Shown piece by piece: positions 1 to 10,300 of a DNA stretch of 64,000 nucleotides. The stretch is from Mycobacterium cookii. GTDB lineage: Bacteria > Actinomycetota > Actinomycetes > Mycobacteriales > Mycobacteriaceae. The DNA is taken from contig NZ_AP022569.1 in assembly GCF_010727945.1 (NCBI RefSeq), positions 4,836,001 through 4,900,000 on the forward strand. The letters are read 5' to 3'. How positions within the stretch are numbered: position 1 is the first letter of the stretch; the number at the start of each line of letters is the position of its first letter. Both the position numbers and the translations under genes were made by a program. The notes beneath the pieces are model-generated. The model was not told the DNA's origin. It saw only the letters and a program-made list of their open reading frames with translations, and did no database searches.

Positions 1-969
1 CCGCTCCGCGCCCAGCGGGACCCGCTGGCATGGGGAGGCGCGGGCCGGGTCCGGTCGAATCGGGACAACACTCGGTGGCGCAAGCAGAGTTGGCTGGGAC
101 GCTTTGTGTCCACCTACGGCTGGCGGGCCTACGCGCTACCGGCATTGGTCGCCATCACGGGCGTGGTGCTCTACCAAACGGTCACCGGCACGAGCGCGTC
201 CGCGCCGGCGTCCGGACAACCGGTGCAGGGCCCGCCGAAAATCGGCGCCGTGGGCACCGTGATCATCGATGCCCCGCCCCGCGGGCTGACCCAGTTCGAT
301 GCCAGCCTGCCGACCGGAATGCTGCCCAACGGCGGCCCGTTCACCGGAGCGGGCGCCAAGTCGTGGCAGGTCGTTCCGGGCGGCACGCCGCAGATCGGTC
401 AGGGCACCGCCAAGGTGTTCAAATACACCGTCGAGGTGGAGAACGGTGTGGACCCCACCGCGTTCGGTGGTGACGACGCGTTCGCCGCGATGGTCGATCA
501 GACGCTGGCCAACCCGAAGAGCTGGGTCCACGACGCGCAGTTCGCGTTCGTCAGGATCGACGCGAACGACAAGAGCAAACCCGACATCCGCATCTCGCTC
601 AGCTCACCGATGACCGTTCGCGAGGGGTGCGGGTACGAATTCCCCCTCGAGACGTCCTGCTACAACCCGTCCTACGGGGCCGGGGTCGAGCCGCGGGTCT
701 TCATCAACGAGGCGCGCTGGGTGCGCGGCGCGCTGTCCTTCCAAGGCGACGTGGGTTCCTACCGGCAGTATCTGATCAACCACGAGGTCGGCCACGCCAT
801 CGGCTACCTGCGGCACGAACCCTGCGACAAGCCGGGCGGCCTGGCGCCGATCATGATGCAGCAGACCTTCTCCACGTCCGACGACGACAACGCGAAGTTC
901 GACCCGGAATTCGTCAAGCCGGACGGTAAGACCTGCCGGTTCAATCCCTGGCCGTACCCGATCGCCTAA
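1..969 (+). CDS. DUF3152 protein, membrane-anchored, metalloprotease-like (5' end missing)
   Basis: The reading frame is open from base 1, so the true start lies before the window; a GTG at 106 is an internal alternative. A single hydrophobic segment (bases about 130-183, YALPALVAITGVV) is followed by an Ala/Pro-rich linker and a globular domain. Bases 781-816 encode HEVGHAIGYLRH, a zincin motif close to the metzincin HExxHxxGxxH but with one extra residue before the third His, and an IMMQQ segment follows that could act as a Met-turn. The order DUF3152-moeZ matches Rv3207c-Rv3206c of M. tuberculosis. Proteolytic activity is inferred, not shown. Confidence 0.88.
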   Translation, partial: PLRAQRDPLAWGGAGRVRSNRDNTRWRKQSWLGRFVSTYGWRAYALPALVAITGVVLYQTVTGTSASAPASGQPVQGPPKIGAVGTVIIDAPPRGLTQFDASLPTGMLPNGGPFTGAGAKSWQVVPGGTPQIGQGTAKVFKYTVEVENGVDPTAFGGDDAFAAMVDQTLANPKSWVHDAQFAFVRIDANDKSKPDIRISLSSPMTVREGCGYEFPLETSCYNPSYGAGVEPRVFINEARWVRGALSFQGDVGSYRQYLINHEVGHAIGYLRHEPCDKPGGLAPIMMQQTFSTSDDDNAKFDPEFVKPDGKTCRFNPWPYPIA

Positions 970-994
970 CCCGGGCAGGTCTAACCTCGGTGGA

Positions 995-2155
995 GTGCTT
1001 CCACCGCTTGTCGAGCCGGCAGCGGAGCTGACCCGCGACGAGGTCGCCCGCTACAGCCGCCATCTCGTCATCCCCGATCTGGGTGCCGACGGGCAGAAGC
1101 GGCTCAAGAACGCGCGCGTGCTGGTCGTCGGCGCGGGCGGACTCGGCGCACCGGCGCTGCTGTATTTGGCGGCGGCCGGCGTCGGCACGATCGGGATCGT
1201 CGACGACGATGTCGTCGACGCGTCGAATCTGCAGCGCCAGATCATCCACGGTGTCTCGGACGTCGGCCGGTCCAAGGCGCAGTCCGCGCGCGACTCGATC
1301 GCCGAGATCAACCCGCTGGTCGAGGTCCGCTTGCATGAGGTGCGGCTCGACCGGCACAACGCCGTCGACATGTTCACGCAGTACGACCTGATCGTCGACG
1401 GGGCCGACAACTTCGCCACTCGCTACCTGGTCAACGACGCCGCCGTGCTCGCCGGCAAGCCCTACGTGTGGGGGTCGATCCACCGCTTCCACGGTCAGGC
1501 GTCGGTGTTCTGGGATGACGCTCCCGGGGGTCGCGGCCTGAACTATCGAGACCTTTATCCGGATGAGCCGCCGCCGGGCCTGGTGCCGTCCTGCGCCGAA
1601 GGCGGTGTGCTGGGCGTGCTGTGCGCGTCGATCGCGTCGGTGATGAGCACCGAGGCGATCAAGCTGATCACCGGCATCGGGGAGCCGCTGCTGGGCCGGT
1701 TGCTGATGTACGACGCCCTGCAGATGAGCTATCGCACCATCGCCGTTCGGAAAGACCCGGCGGCGCCGAGGATCACCGAGCTGGCCGACTACCAGGAATT
1801 CGGTGGCGTGGCCGCCGCAGACCCCGCCGACACGGGCGCGATCACGCCGCGCCAACTGCGTGACCTGCTGGAGTCTGGCCAGAAGGTCGCCCTGATCGAC
1901 GTGCGTGAGCAAGTCGAATGGGACATCAACCACATCGAGGGCGCCCAGTTGATCCCGACAGGCCTGATCAGCTCCGCGGAGGGTCTGGCGAAGCTGCCGC
2001 TCGACCGGACGCCGGTGCTGTACTGCAAGACCGGTGTGCGCTCGGCGGAGGCCTTGGTGGCGGTTCGCAACGCCGGGTTTGCCGACGCGGTGCACTTGCA
2101 AGGCGGCATCGTGGCCTGGGCGCAGCAGATGCAGCCCGACATGGTGATGTACTGA
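995..2155 (+). CDS. moeZ: Adenylyltransferase/sulfurtransferase MoeZ
   Basis: This 386-residue protein has an E1-like ThiF/MoeB domain (nucleotide-binding GAGGLG at about residue 46, then DDDVVDASNLQRQ) and a C-terminal rhodanese domain whose catalytic Cys lies in YCKTGVRS. In mycobacteria MoeZ adenylates and thiocarboxylates small ubiquitin-like sulfur carriers such as MoaD and CysO. The start is a GTG at 995, 26 bases after the DUF3152 stop; the close spacing suggests co-transcription. Both domains are complete. Confidence 0.95.
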   Translation: MLPPLVEPAAELTRDEVARYSRHLVIPDLGADGQKRLKNARVLVVGAGGLGAPALLYLAAAGVGTIGIVDDDVVDASNLQRQIIHGVSDVGRSKAQSARDSIAEINPLVEVRLHEVRLDRHNAVDMFTQYDLIVDGADNFATRYLVNDAAVLAGKPYVWGSIHRFHGQASVFWDDAPGGRGLNYRDLYPDEPPPGLVPSCAEGGVLGVLCASIASVMSTEAIKLITGIGEPLLGRLLMYDALQMSYRTIAVRKDPAAPRITELADYQEFGGVAAADPADTGAITPRQLRDLLESGQKVALIDVREQVEWDINHIEGAQLIPTGLISSAEGLAKLPLDRTPVLYCKTGVRSAEALVAVRNAGFADAVHLQGGIVAWAQQMQPDMVMY

Positions 2156-2223
2156 TCCGCGACGGAATTGCGGGTCTTCGTGTCGGATCCCGAGAGTTCG
2201 CTGGGCCAGATTAGGCTACCCGT

Positions 2224-3078
2224 GTGAGTGTCGAGCCGCCGCCGGAGCACGTGCTATCGGCGTTCGGTTTGAGCGGTGTACAACCGATACCCCTGGGCGC
2301 AGCCTGGGAAGGCGGCTGGCGCTGCGGCGAAGTGGTGCTCTCGATGGTCGCCGAGAACGCCCGCGCCGCCTGGTCGGCCCGGGTCCGCGAGACGCTGTTC
2401 GTCGACGGTGTGCGGCTGGCCCGCCCGGTGCGATCGACCGACGGGCGCTACGTTGTCTCCGGTTGGCGAGCAGACACTTTCGTGGCCGGCCAACCCGAAC
2501 CTCGTCACGACGAGGTGGTGTCGGCGGCCGTTCGGCTGCACGAGGCGACCGGCAAACTGGAACGGCCGCGATTCCTGACCCAGGGCCCTACCGCGCCGTG
2601 GGCCGACGTCGACGTCTTCATCGCCGCCGACCGCGCGGCGTGGGAGGAACGACCGCTGCAGTCGGTGCCTGCCGCGGCCCGCACCGCATCGCCCACCGCT
2701 GATGGGCAGCGCTCGGTCGACCTGATCAATCAGCTTGCCGGGCTGCGTCGCCCGACCAAGAGCCCCAACCAGCTGGTGGACGGCGACCTCTACGGCACGG
2801 TGCTGTTCGCGGGCGCTGCCGCCCCGGGAATCACGGACATCACCCCGTATTGGCGGCCCGCCTCATGGGCGGCCGGAGTGGTCGTCGTCGATGCGCTGTC
2901 GTGGGGTGAGGCCGACGAAGGTCTCATCGACCGCTGGAACGCGCTGCCGGAGTGGCCGCAGATGTTGTTGCGCGCGTTGATGTTCCGGCTTGCTGTTCAC
3001 GCATTGCACCCGCGGTCGACGGCGGCGGCATTCCCGGGTCTGGCCCGTACCGCCGCGCTGGTGCGACTGATCCTCTAG
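2224..3078 (+). CDS. TIGR02569 family actinobacterial protein
   Basis: A 284-residue protein starting with GTG at 2224 and recognised as the mycobacterial TIGR02569 family, the Rv3205c equivalent by position. It is weakly reminiscent of the aminoglycoside phosphotransferase fold (QLVDGDLYGTVLF in place of the usual HGD segment), but I see no complete kinase catalytic set. It lies 68 bases after moeZ on the same strand and converges on the alkyltransferase-like gene, overlapping it by 4 bases. Function unknown. Confidence 0.85.
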   Translation: MSVEPPPEHVLSAFGLSGVQPIPLGAAWEGGWRCGEVVLSMVAENARAAWSARVRETLFVDGVRLARPVRSTDGRYVVSGWRADTFVAGQPEPRHDEVVSAAVRLHEATGKLERPRFLTQGPTAPWADVDVFIAADRAAWEERPLQSVPAAARTASPTADGQRSVDLINQLAGLRRPTKSPNQLVDGDLYGTVLFAGAAAPGITDITPYWRPASWAAGVVVVDALSWGEADEGLIDRWNALPEWPQMLLRALMFRLAVHALHPRSTAAAFPGLARTAALVRLIL

Positions 3079-3377
3079 TCCGGGAACTGGTAGCGGACCT
3101 CGTCGAGCGGGATCCTGCCGTCGCTCGCCAGAACCCCTTCTGCCCGAAGCAATTCCAGCTGTCGTGTGGTGAGATGCTTTGCGGGGCGGCCCGATGCGGT
3201 GATCACCCGATGCCAGGGCAGGTCGAGCGAGTCGATGCGCATGATGTACCCGACGATGCGCGGGCTGGAAAGCCCTGCGAAAGAAGCGATATCGCCGTAG
3301 GTCGACACCCGGCCCGCTGGGATCGAGGCGACCAGCGCGCGCACCCGCTCGACCTGATCGTCGGTCACCGGCGCCAT
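3075..3377 (-). CDS. Alkyltransferase-like protein (MGMT family, Trp in place of catalytic Cys)
   Basis: A 100-residue MGMT-fold protein. The DNA-methyltransferase active site PCHRV reads PWHRV here, so the alkyl-acceptor Cys is replaced by Trp. This is the signature of alkyltransferase-like (ATL) proteins, which bind O6-alkylguanine without repairing it and flag it for nucleotide excision repair. The DNA-binding part (VSTYGDIASFAGLSSPR) is intact. It lies 2 bases downstream of lipV on the same strand, so the two are probably co-transcribed. Confidence 0.92.
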   Translation of the reverse strand: MAPVTDDQVERVRALVASIPAGRVSTYGDIASFAGLSSPRIVGYIMRIDSLDLPWHRVITASGRPAKHLTTRQLELLRAEGVLASDGRIPLDEVRYQFPD

Positions 3378-3379
3378 GG

Positions 3380-4159
3380 TCAGATCATCCGCTCACGGAT
3401 CAGCGCGGCGACTTCGGCCGGCTTGGTCTCTGCGACCATGTGGTCGCATTCGAACGTCGCCAGCCGGAAGTCGGAGCCCAGGCGCTCTGCCAGCGCAGTG
3501 GTCAGCCGCTCGGTCACATAGCACGGCGACGTCCATGCGGCGCGCACGACCGTAGTTCCAATACCGTTGGGCGGCAACACGATATCGCGCGCCAACTCGC
3601 TCCAATACGACATCATCGCGGGCATGCTGATCCGCCAGCCGTACCGCCCACCCGGCAGCGCAACGAGGTGTTCGTCGAGCTCGTCGTCGACCACGGCAGG
3701 GTCGACGTCCGCCCAGGAGCCGTTGGTTTTGGCCGCGCGGGCCTCGGTGGGATCGGCGTAATCAGGGGACGCGAGCATCGCGTCGGCGATCTCGCGCATC
3801 CATCCGCCGTCCAACCCGATAGCGGGATCGAGCAGGACCAGTGCCGCCACCTGATCGGGATGTGCGGCGGCCAGATGCATCGCCAGCGCGCAACCGAAGG
3901 AGTGCGCGACGATCACGACCGGCCGCTCAGCATCGCGCTCGATCAGCTCGGTGAGCGCGGCGACGTTGGCCTCGATGGTCCACGGCGCATCCCAAGTCGA
4001 TCGGCCGTGCCCGATCAGATCGGGTGCGGCAACGGCGATCTCGGGCAGGTGCTGCGTCGCCAACGGCGCCCAGCGTTTACCGTGTCCGGTCAGACCGTGC
4101 AGCGCGAGCAGCCGCAGCGGACCGGTCGGGCCGTAGCGGTGCACGTGCAGGCGGGTCAC
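3380..4159 (-). CDS. lipV: Alpha/beta hydrolase LipV
   Basis: A 259-residue alpha/beta hydrolase with oxyanion segment LHGLTGHG, nucleophile motif AHSFG and a late catalytic His in ECDHMVAE. The frame stays open upstream for another 460 codons, but that part is antisense to adnA and reads as low-complexity shadow; the start chosen is the GTG at 4159 (VTRLHVHRYG), where homology to LipV-type proteins begins. It is divergent from adnA with 78 bases between starts. Position matches Rv3203. Confidence 0.9.
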   Translation of the reverse strand: MTRLHVHRYGPTGPLRLLALHGLTGHGKRWAPLATQHLPEIAVAAPDLIGHGRSTWDAPWTIEANVAALTELIERDAERPVVIVAHSFGCALAMHLAAAHPDQVAALVLLDPAIGLDGGWMREIADAMLASPDYADPTEARAAKTNGSWADVDPAVVDDELDEHLVALPGGRYGWRISMPAMMSYWSELARDIVLPPNGIGTTVVRAAWTSPCYVTERLTTALAERLGSDFRLATFECDHMVAETKPAEVAALIRERMI

Positions 4160-4237
4160 GCGTCGATGGTGCCAGCCCGGCTTGGACCCGCCGGCGGCCG
4201 GGGCCGACTTGTCGGACCCCCGTGGTGATATGCCGCT

Positions 4238-7200
4238 ATGCATTTCCACTGGGACCCGCAGGCGGCCGCCGTACTCGATGCCGACGCGCGCGGGGTGGTG
4301 CGCGTGCTGGGCGGACCGGGCACCGGGAAGAGTTCGCTGTTGATCGACGCCGCGGCGGCTCGGATCGGGGCGGGTGCCGACCCGGAATCGGTGCTGCTGC
4401 TGACAGGTTCGGGCCGGATCGGGGCGCAGGCACGTAACGCGTTGACGACGACATTGCTGCGCTCCCAGCAGGCCGGTCCATGCCGTGCGGTGATTCGTGA
4501 ACCGTTGGTGCGCAGCGTGCACAGCTACGCGTTCGCGGTGTTGCGGCTGGCTGCCCAGCGTGCGGGCGGTCCGCCGCCGCGGCTGGTCACCAGCGCTGAG
4601 CAGGATGAGATCATCGCCGACTTGCTGACCGGTGAGATCGCCGACGGTGCCCGGGGGTGGCCGGCCGAGCTGCGGGCCGCCCTGGGCACTGCGGGGTTCG
4701 CCGCGCAGCTGCGTGAACTGCTGACGCGTTGCGCCGAACGTGGGGTCGACCCGCAGCGGTTGGAGCGGGTGGGCCGGCTGTCGGGCCGGCCGGAATGGGT
4801 GGCCGCGGGCCGTTTTGCGCGCACCTACGAGCAGGTGATGCTGCTGCGCGCGGCCGTCGGCACGGCGGCCCCGCAGGCGACGACGCCCGCGGTGGGCGCC
4901 GCCGAGCTGGTTGGCGCTGCGCTCGAGGCGTTCGCCGCCGACCCCGAGCTGCTGGCCGACCAGCGCGCCCGGATCAGCGTGCTCCTGGTCGACGACGCGC
5001 AGCAACTGGACCCGCAGGCGGCGCTGCTGGTGCGGGTGCTGGCCGCCGGCGCCGACCTCACGCTGCTCGCCGGCGACCCCTCCCAGGCGGTGTTCGGGTT
5101 CCGTGGCGCTGAGCCCGCGGCGCTGTTGGGCGGCGACACCCCGTCGGTGACGCTGACGACCTCGCACCGCTGCGCGCCGGCGGTGGCGCGCGCCGTCGCG
5201 GGGATCGCCGGCCGGCTGGTCGACGGGTGCCACATCGACGGCACGGGAGAGGAATTCGGCTCGGTGACGGTGAGGCTGGCCGCGTCCGCCGATGCCGAAG
5301 CCACGCTGATCGCCGACTGCCTGCGACGCGCGCACCTCACCGACGGCGTGCCGTGGTCGCAGATGGCGGTGATCGTCAGGTCGGTGCCGCGGGCTGCGGC
5401 CGGGTTGGCGCGGGCGTTGGCGCGGGCCGGCGTTCCGGTGGCCCCGACGGCGGCGACGGGTCCACTGACCGCCCAGCCCGCGGCGCAGGCGTTGCTGACC
5501 GTGCTGGCCGCTACCGCCGGCGGGCTGACCGGCGAGCAAGCGCTGGCGCTGCTGACCGGTCCGATCGGGCGGGTCGACCCGGTGTCGCTGCGTGCGCTGC
5601 GGCGCACGCTACGCCGCGCCGAGAAGAACGAGACGCCAAGGGAATTCGGCGACTTCCTGGTCGACGCGTTGCACGGCGAATCGACCGCTCGGCTGACGGC
5701 GGCCCAGACCTGGCCGCTGCGACGGGTGCGTGCGGTGCTGGACGCCGCAGCTGTTTCACACGAGAGCGGCGACGACCCGCGCGACACGCTGTGGACGGCG
5801 TGGCATCGTTCGGGCCTGCAGCGCCGCTGGTTAGTGGCGTGCGAGCGCGGCGGGGCGGCCGGCGCGCAGGCCGGGCGCGACCTCGACGCGGTGACCGCGC
5901 TGTTCGACGTCACCGACGACTACCTGGCCGGCGCCGCCGGTGCGTCGCTGCCCGGCCTCATCGAGCACCTGTCCGCGGCGCAACTGCCGGTCGCGGGGCC
6001 CGAGCCCGCCGCCGCGGCCGAGCGGGTCGCGGTGCTCAGCGCGCACGCCGCGCTCGGCCATGAGTGGGAGTTGATCGTCGTCGCCGGCCTGCAGGAAGGA
6101 CTGTGGCCCAACACGATTCCACGCGGGGGAGTGCTCGGCACGCAGCGGCTGCTGGATGTCCTCGACGGGGTCGACGAGAACGCGTCGATGCGGGCGCCGC
6201 TGCTGGCCGACGAGCGGCGGTTGCTGGTGGCCGCGGTGGGCCGGGCCCGGAAGCGATTACTGGTGACGGCGATCGACGACGAGGCCAGCATGCCGTCGCC
6301 GTTCTTCGCCGAGATCGCGCAGTATGCATCCGGTGCCGTCGAGGAGCGATCGGCGCTGCCGGTGTCGTCGCCACGGGTCCTGTCGGCGGCCGCGGTGGTG
6401 GGCCGGCTGCGCGGTGTGGTGTGCGCGCCGCGGGGGGCGGTCAGCGATGCGACACGCGCGTGTGCGGCAACGCAATTAGCCCGGCTGGCTGAGGCAGGAG
6501 TCCCTGGAGCCGACCCCGCCGGGTGGTACGGCATGACGCCGGTCAGCACCGACGAGCCGATGTGGAGTAGGGAAGAGCACCCAGAACATGTCGTCACGCT
6601 GACCCCGTCGAGTCTGCAGACGCTGACCGACTGCCCACTGCGCTGGCTGGCCGAACGTCACGGTGGGACGGACCCGCGCGATCTGGGCTCGACAATCGGA
6701 TCGATAGTGCATGCGTTGATCGCGGAACCCGCAGCCAACGAGTCCCAGTTGCAGGCGGCGCTGGAGCGGGCGTGGCAGCAGCTGCCGTTCGAATCCCGTT
6801 GGTACGCCGACAATGAGCTCAATCGGCATCGCGCGATGATCCAGGCGTTCCTGGACTGGCGGGCCCGCACCCGCGGCGAGCTGACCGAGGTTGGCGTCGA
6901 AGTCGAGGTCGACGGACCGGTCGATGCGACCGTTCGGTTGCGCGGCCGGGTCGACCGGATCGAACGTGATGCGGCGGGCCGACTGGTGATCGTCGACGTC
7001 AAGACCGGCAAGTCACCGGTCAGCAAGGACGATGCGCAGCGGCACGCCCAGTTGGCGGCCTACCAGTTGGCGGTTGCAGAGGGCCTGGTCGCCGACGGCG
7101 AGGAGCCGGGCGGCGGCCGGCTTGTCTATCTGGGTAGGGCGGGATCGTCGGGTGCGGCTGAGCGCGAACAGGATCCGTTGACGCCCGAGGCGCGCATGCG

Positions 7201-7342
7201 GTGGCGTGACCAGATCCGCGAGGCGGCCGACGAGACCGCCGGCCCGCAGTTCATCGCCCGCGTCAACGACGGCTGTGCGCATTGCCCGCTGAAGCCGAGC
7301 TGCCCGGCGCACGCCAGTGTCGACGGAAGGGGAGCGGTATGA
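4238..7342 (+). CDS. adnA: Helicase-nuclease subunit AdnA
   Basis: A 1034-residue subunit of the AdnAB motor-nuclease, the mycobacterial double-strand-break end-resection machine. Walker A is GGPGTGKS at residues 25-32 and Walker B is VDDAQQ near residue 250, less canonical than the DExQ of its partner. A RecB/AddB-type nuclease domain ends the protein (VDVKTGK near residue 919). An iron-sulfur set is visible: one Cys in TDCPLRW near residue 798 and CAHCPLKPSC at the C-terminus. Its stop overlaps the adnB start in ATGA, indicating translational coupling. Confidence 0.95.
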   Translation: MHFHWDPQAAAVLDADARGVVRVLGGPGTGKSSLLIDAAAARIGAGADPESVLLLTGSGRIGAQARNALTTTLLRSQQAGPCRAVIREPLVRSVHSYAFAVLRLAAQRAGGPPPRLVTSAEQDEIIADLLTGEIADGARGWPAELRAALGTAGFAAQLRELLTRCAERGVDPQRLERVGRLSGRPEWVAAGRFARTYEQVMLLRAAVGTAAPQATTPAVGAAELVGAALEAFAADPELLADQRARISVLLVDDAQQLDPQAALLVRVLAAGADLTLLAGDPSQAVFGFRGAEPAALLGGDTPSVTLTTSHRCAPAVARAVAGIAGRLVDGCHIDGTGEEFGSVTVRLAASADAEATLIADCLRRAHLTDGVPWSQMAVIVRSVPRAAAGLARALARAGVPVAPTAATGPLTAQPAAQALLTVLAATAGGLTGEQALALLTGPIGRVDPVSLRALRRTLRRAEKNETPREFGDFLVDALHGESTARLTAAQTWPLRRVRAVLDAAAVSHESGDDPRDTLWTAWHRSGLQRRWLVACERGGAAGAQAGRDLDAVTALFDVTDDYLAGAAGASLPGLIEHLSAAQLPVAGPEPAAAAERVAVLSAHAALGHEWELIVVAGLQEGLWPNTIPRGGVLGTQRLLDVLDGVDENASMRAPLLADERRLLVAAVGRARKRLLVTAIDDEASMPSPFFAEIAQYASGAVEERSALPVSSPRVLSAAAVVGRLRGVVCAPRGAVSDATRACAATQLARLAEAGVPGADPAGWYGMTPVSTDEPMWSREEHPEHVVTLTPSSLQTLTDCPLRWLAERHGGTDPRDLGSTIGSIVHALIAEPAANESQLQAALERAWQQLPFESRWYADNELNRHRAMIQAFLDWRARTRGELTEVGVEVEVDGPVDATVRLRGRVDRIERDAAGRLVIVDVKTGKSPVSKDDAQRHAQLAAYQLAVAEGLVADGEEPGGGRLVYLGRAGSSGAAEREQDPLTPEARMRWRDQIREAADETAGPQFIARVNDGCAHCPLKPSCPAHASVDGRGAV

Positions 7343-10300
7343 CCGTCATCGCACCGGCGCGCTACAGCCCGGCTGAATTAGCAAGCGCGCTCGGACTTTT
7401 CGAGCCCACCGAAGAGCAGGCCGCGGTGATCGCCGCCCCGCCGGGTCCGCTGGTCGTCATCGCCGGTGCGGGCGCCGGGAAGACCGAGACAATGGCCGCA
7501 CGGGTGGTGTGGCTGGTGGCCAACGGCTACGCCGAGCCGGGCCAGGTGTTGGGCCTGACGTTCACCCGCAAGGCAGCCGGCCAGCTGTTGCGGCGGGTCA
7601 GGTCGCGGCTCGCCCGCCTCGCCGGAACCGAACTGGCCGTCGCGAGCCCGTCGGTCGGCGAGCCCACGGGCACACCGCTGGTCAGCACCTATCACGCCTT
7701 CGCCGGACAGCTGCTCGGCGAATACGGCCTGCTGTCGGCGGGCGCGGGGCAGCCGATCGAGCCGGACACCCGGCTGCTCAGCGAGACCGAGATGTGGCAG
7801 CTGGCCTTCGACGTGGTCAACGGCTATCCAGGTGAGCTGCACACCGACAAGAACCCGGCCGCCGTCACCGCGACCGTGCTGCGGCTGTCGAGCCAGCTCG
7901 CCGAGCACCTCGTCGACACCGGTCAACTCAGCGACACCCATGTCGGGCTCGAACAGCTGGTGCACACCTTGCCGGCGGGCCGCTACCAGCGCGACCGCGG
8001 CCCCAGTCAGTGGCTGCTGCGGATGCTGGCCACCCAGGCCGAGCGTGCCGAGCTGGTGCCGCTGATCGACGCCTTGCACCGCAGGATGCGGGCGGAGAAG
8101 GTGATGGACTTCGGCACGCAGATGGCGTCCGCGGCCCGGCTGGCCTCGGCGGTCCCGCAGGTCGGCGAGCAGTTGCGCAGCCGATACCGGGTGGTGCTGC
8201 TCGATGAGTACCAGGACACCGGATACGCCCAGCGCGTCATGCTCTCGGCACTGTTCGGCGGCGGCGTAGACGCGGAGTTGGCGCTGACCGCCGTCGGCGA
8301 CCCGATCCAGTCCATCTATGGCTGGCGCGGCGCGTCGGCAACCAATCTTCCGCGGTTCACCACCGACTTCCCGCTGCCTGACGGCAGCCCGGCACCGGCG
8401 CTGGAACTGCGCACCAGTTGGCGCAATCCGCCGACCACCTTGCAGGTGGCCAACGCGATCTCGGCGGATGCGCGTCGCCGGTCGGTGGCGGTGCGGGCCC
8501 TTCGCTCCCGGCCCGACGCCGCCCCCGGCACCGTGCGCTGCGCGCTGCTGCCCGACGTGCAGGCCGAGCGCGACTGGGTCGCCGATCATCTGCAGCAGCG
8601 CTACCGGCAGGCCGGCGCTGACGGTGTGGCGCCGCCGACTGCCGCGGTTCTGGTGCGGCGCAACGCCGATGCCGCGTCGATGGCCGCGGCTCTGCGCGCC
8701 CGAGGGGTGCCGGTCGAGGTGGTCGGACTTGCCGGCCTACTGTCGGTGCCCGAGGTCGCCGACGTGGTCGCGATGCTGCGCCTGGTCGCCGACCCGACTG
8801 CGGGAGCGGCCGCCATGCGGGTGCTCACCGGCCCCCGATGGCGGCTCGGTGCCCGTGACGTCGCGGCGCTGTGGCGGCGCGCAGTGGCGATCGCAAGCCC
8901 GGCGGAGCCGGGCGCAGCGGGTCGCCGCGGCCAAACCGCCCGCACCGGTGACACGGCGGAGCCGGGCGCAGCGGGTCGCCGCGGCCACACCGCCCGCACC
9001 GGTGACACGGCGGAGCAGATCGCCCAGGCGGCGGGGCCGCAGGCCGACACCGCGGGCCTGGCCGATGCACTGGCCGATCCCGGTCCGGCCACCGGCTACT
9101 CGGCCGACGGGTACCGGCGCATCGCGGCGCTCGCCGAAGAAGTGGATGTGCTGCGCAGCCACCTCGGCCACCCGCTGCCCGATCTGGTGGCCGAGGTGCG
9201 TCGGCTACTCGGCGTCGACATCGAGGTGCGCGCGGCGCTGCCCGCGGGCGGATGGGCGGGAGCCGAACAGCTCGACGCATTCGCCGACGTGGTCAGCGGC
9301 TACGCCGAACGGGCCACTGCCGCAACGGAGTCCGTGGCCTCCGTCGGCGGTCTGCTGGCCTATCTGGACGCCGCGACGGTCGTCGAAAACGGTTTGGCGC
9401 CGGCGCAGACCGTCGTCGCGCCCAACCGGGTCCAGGTGCTGACCGTGCATGCCGCAAAGGGTCTGGAATGGCAGGTGGTCGCGGTGCCGCACCTGTCCGG
9501 CGGACTGTTCCCGTCGACCGGCCAGGCTCGCACCTGGCTCACCGACGTCGCCGAACTGCCGCCGTTACTGCGCGGCGACCGGTCCACTCAGGGCGTGCAT
9601 GGCGTGCCGGTGCTCGACACCGCCGACGTCACCGATCAAAAACAGCTCTCGGACAAGATCTCTGCGCATCGCAGCCAACTGGATCAGCGTCGACTCGACG
9701 AGGAGCGCAGGTTGCTATACGTGGCGATCACCCGTGCCGAAGACACCCTGCTGCTGTCCGGTCACCACTGGGCAGCCACTGGCATCAAGCCGCGCGGACC
9801 GTCGGATTTTCTTCTTGAGCTCAAAGGCATCATCGATGAGTCAGCAGCCGCCGGCGAACACTGCGGCGTCGTCGAGCAGTGGGCGCCCGAGCCGGCGGCC
9901 GGCGATCCAAACCCGTTGCGCGACCGTGTGCATGAAGCGATCTGGCCGATCGACCCGCTCGGCAGTCGCCGCGCCGACGTCGAGCGCGGCGCCGCGCTGG
10001 TCATCGCCGCCATGTCCGGCGACGAATCGGACGAGATCGAGGATCCCGAAAACTGGGCCGCCGACGTCGACGCGCTGCTCGACGAGCGGACACGCGCCCT
10101 GCAACCGCAGGCGCACCCGCTGCCCAGCGGGCTGTCGGTCAGCAGCCTGGTCGACCTCGCCCGCGACCCCGAGCACGCCGCGCAGCGGTTAACCCGCCGA
10201 CTGCCAACCCGCGCGGAGCCGCATGCATTGTTGGGCAATGCATTTCACGACTGGGTCGAGCGATTCTACGGCACCGAGCGACTGTTCGACCTCGCCGACC

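Noticed and set aside
4160..5539. Open frame extending lipV by 460 codons on the minus strand
   Set aside because: It lies wholly antisense to adnA, is Arg/Gly/Gln-rich without any domain, and family homology starts at GTG 4159.
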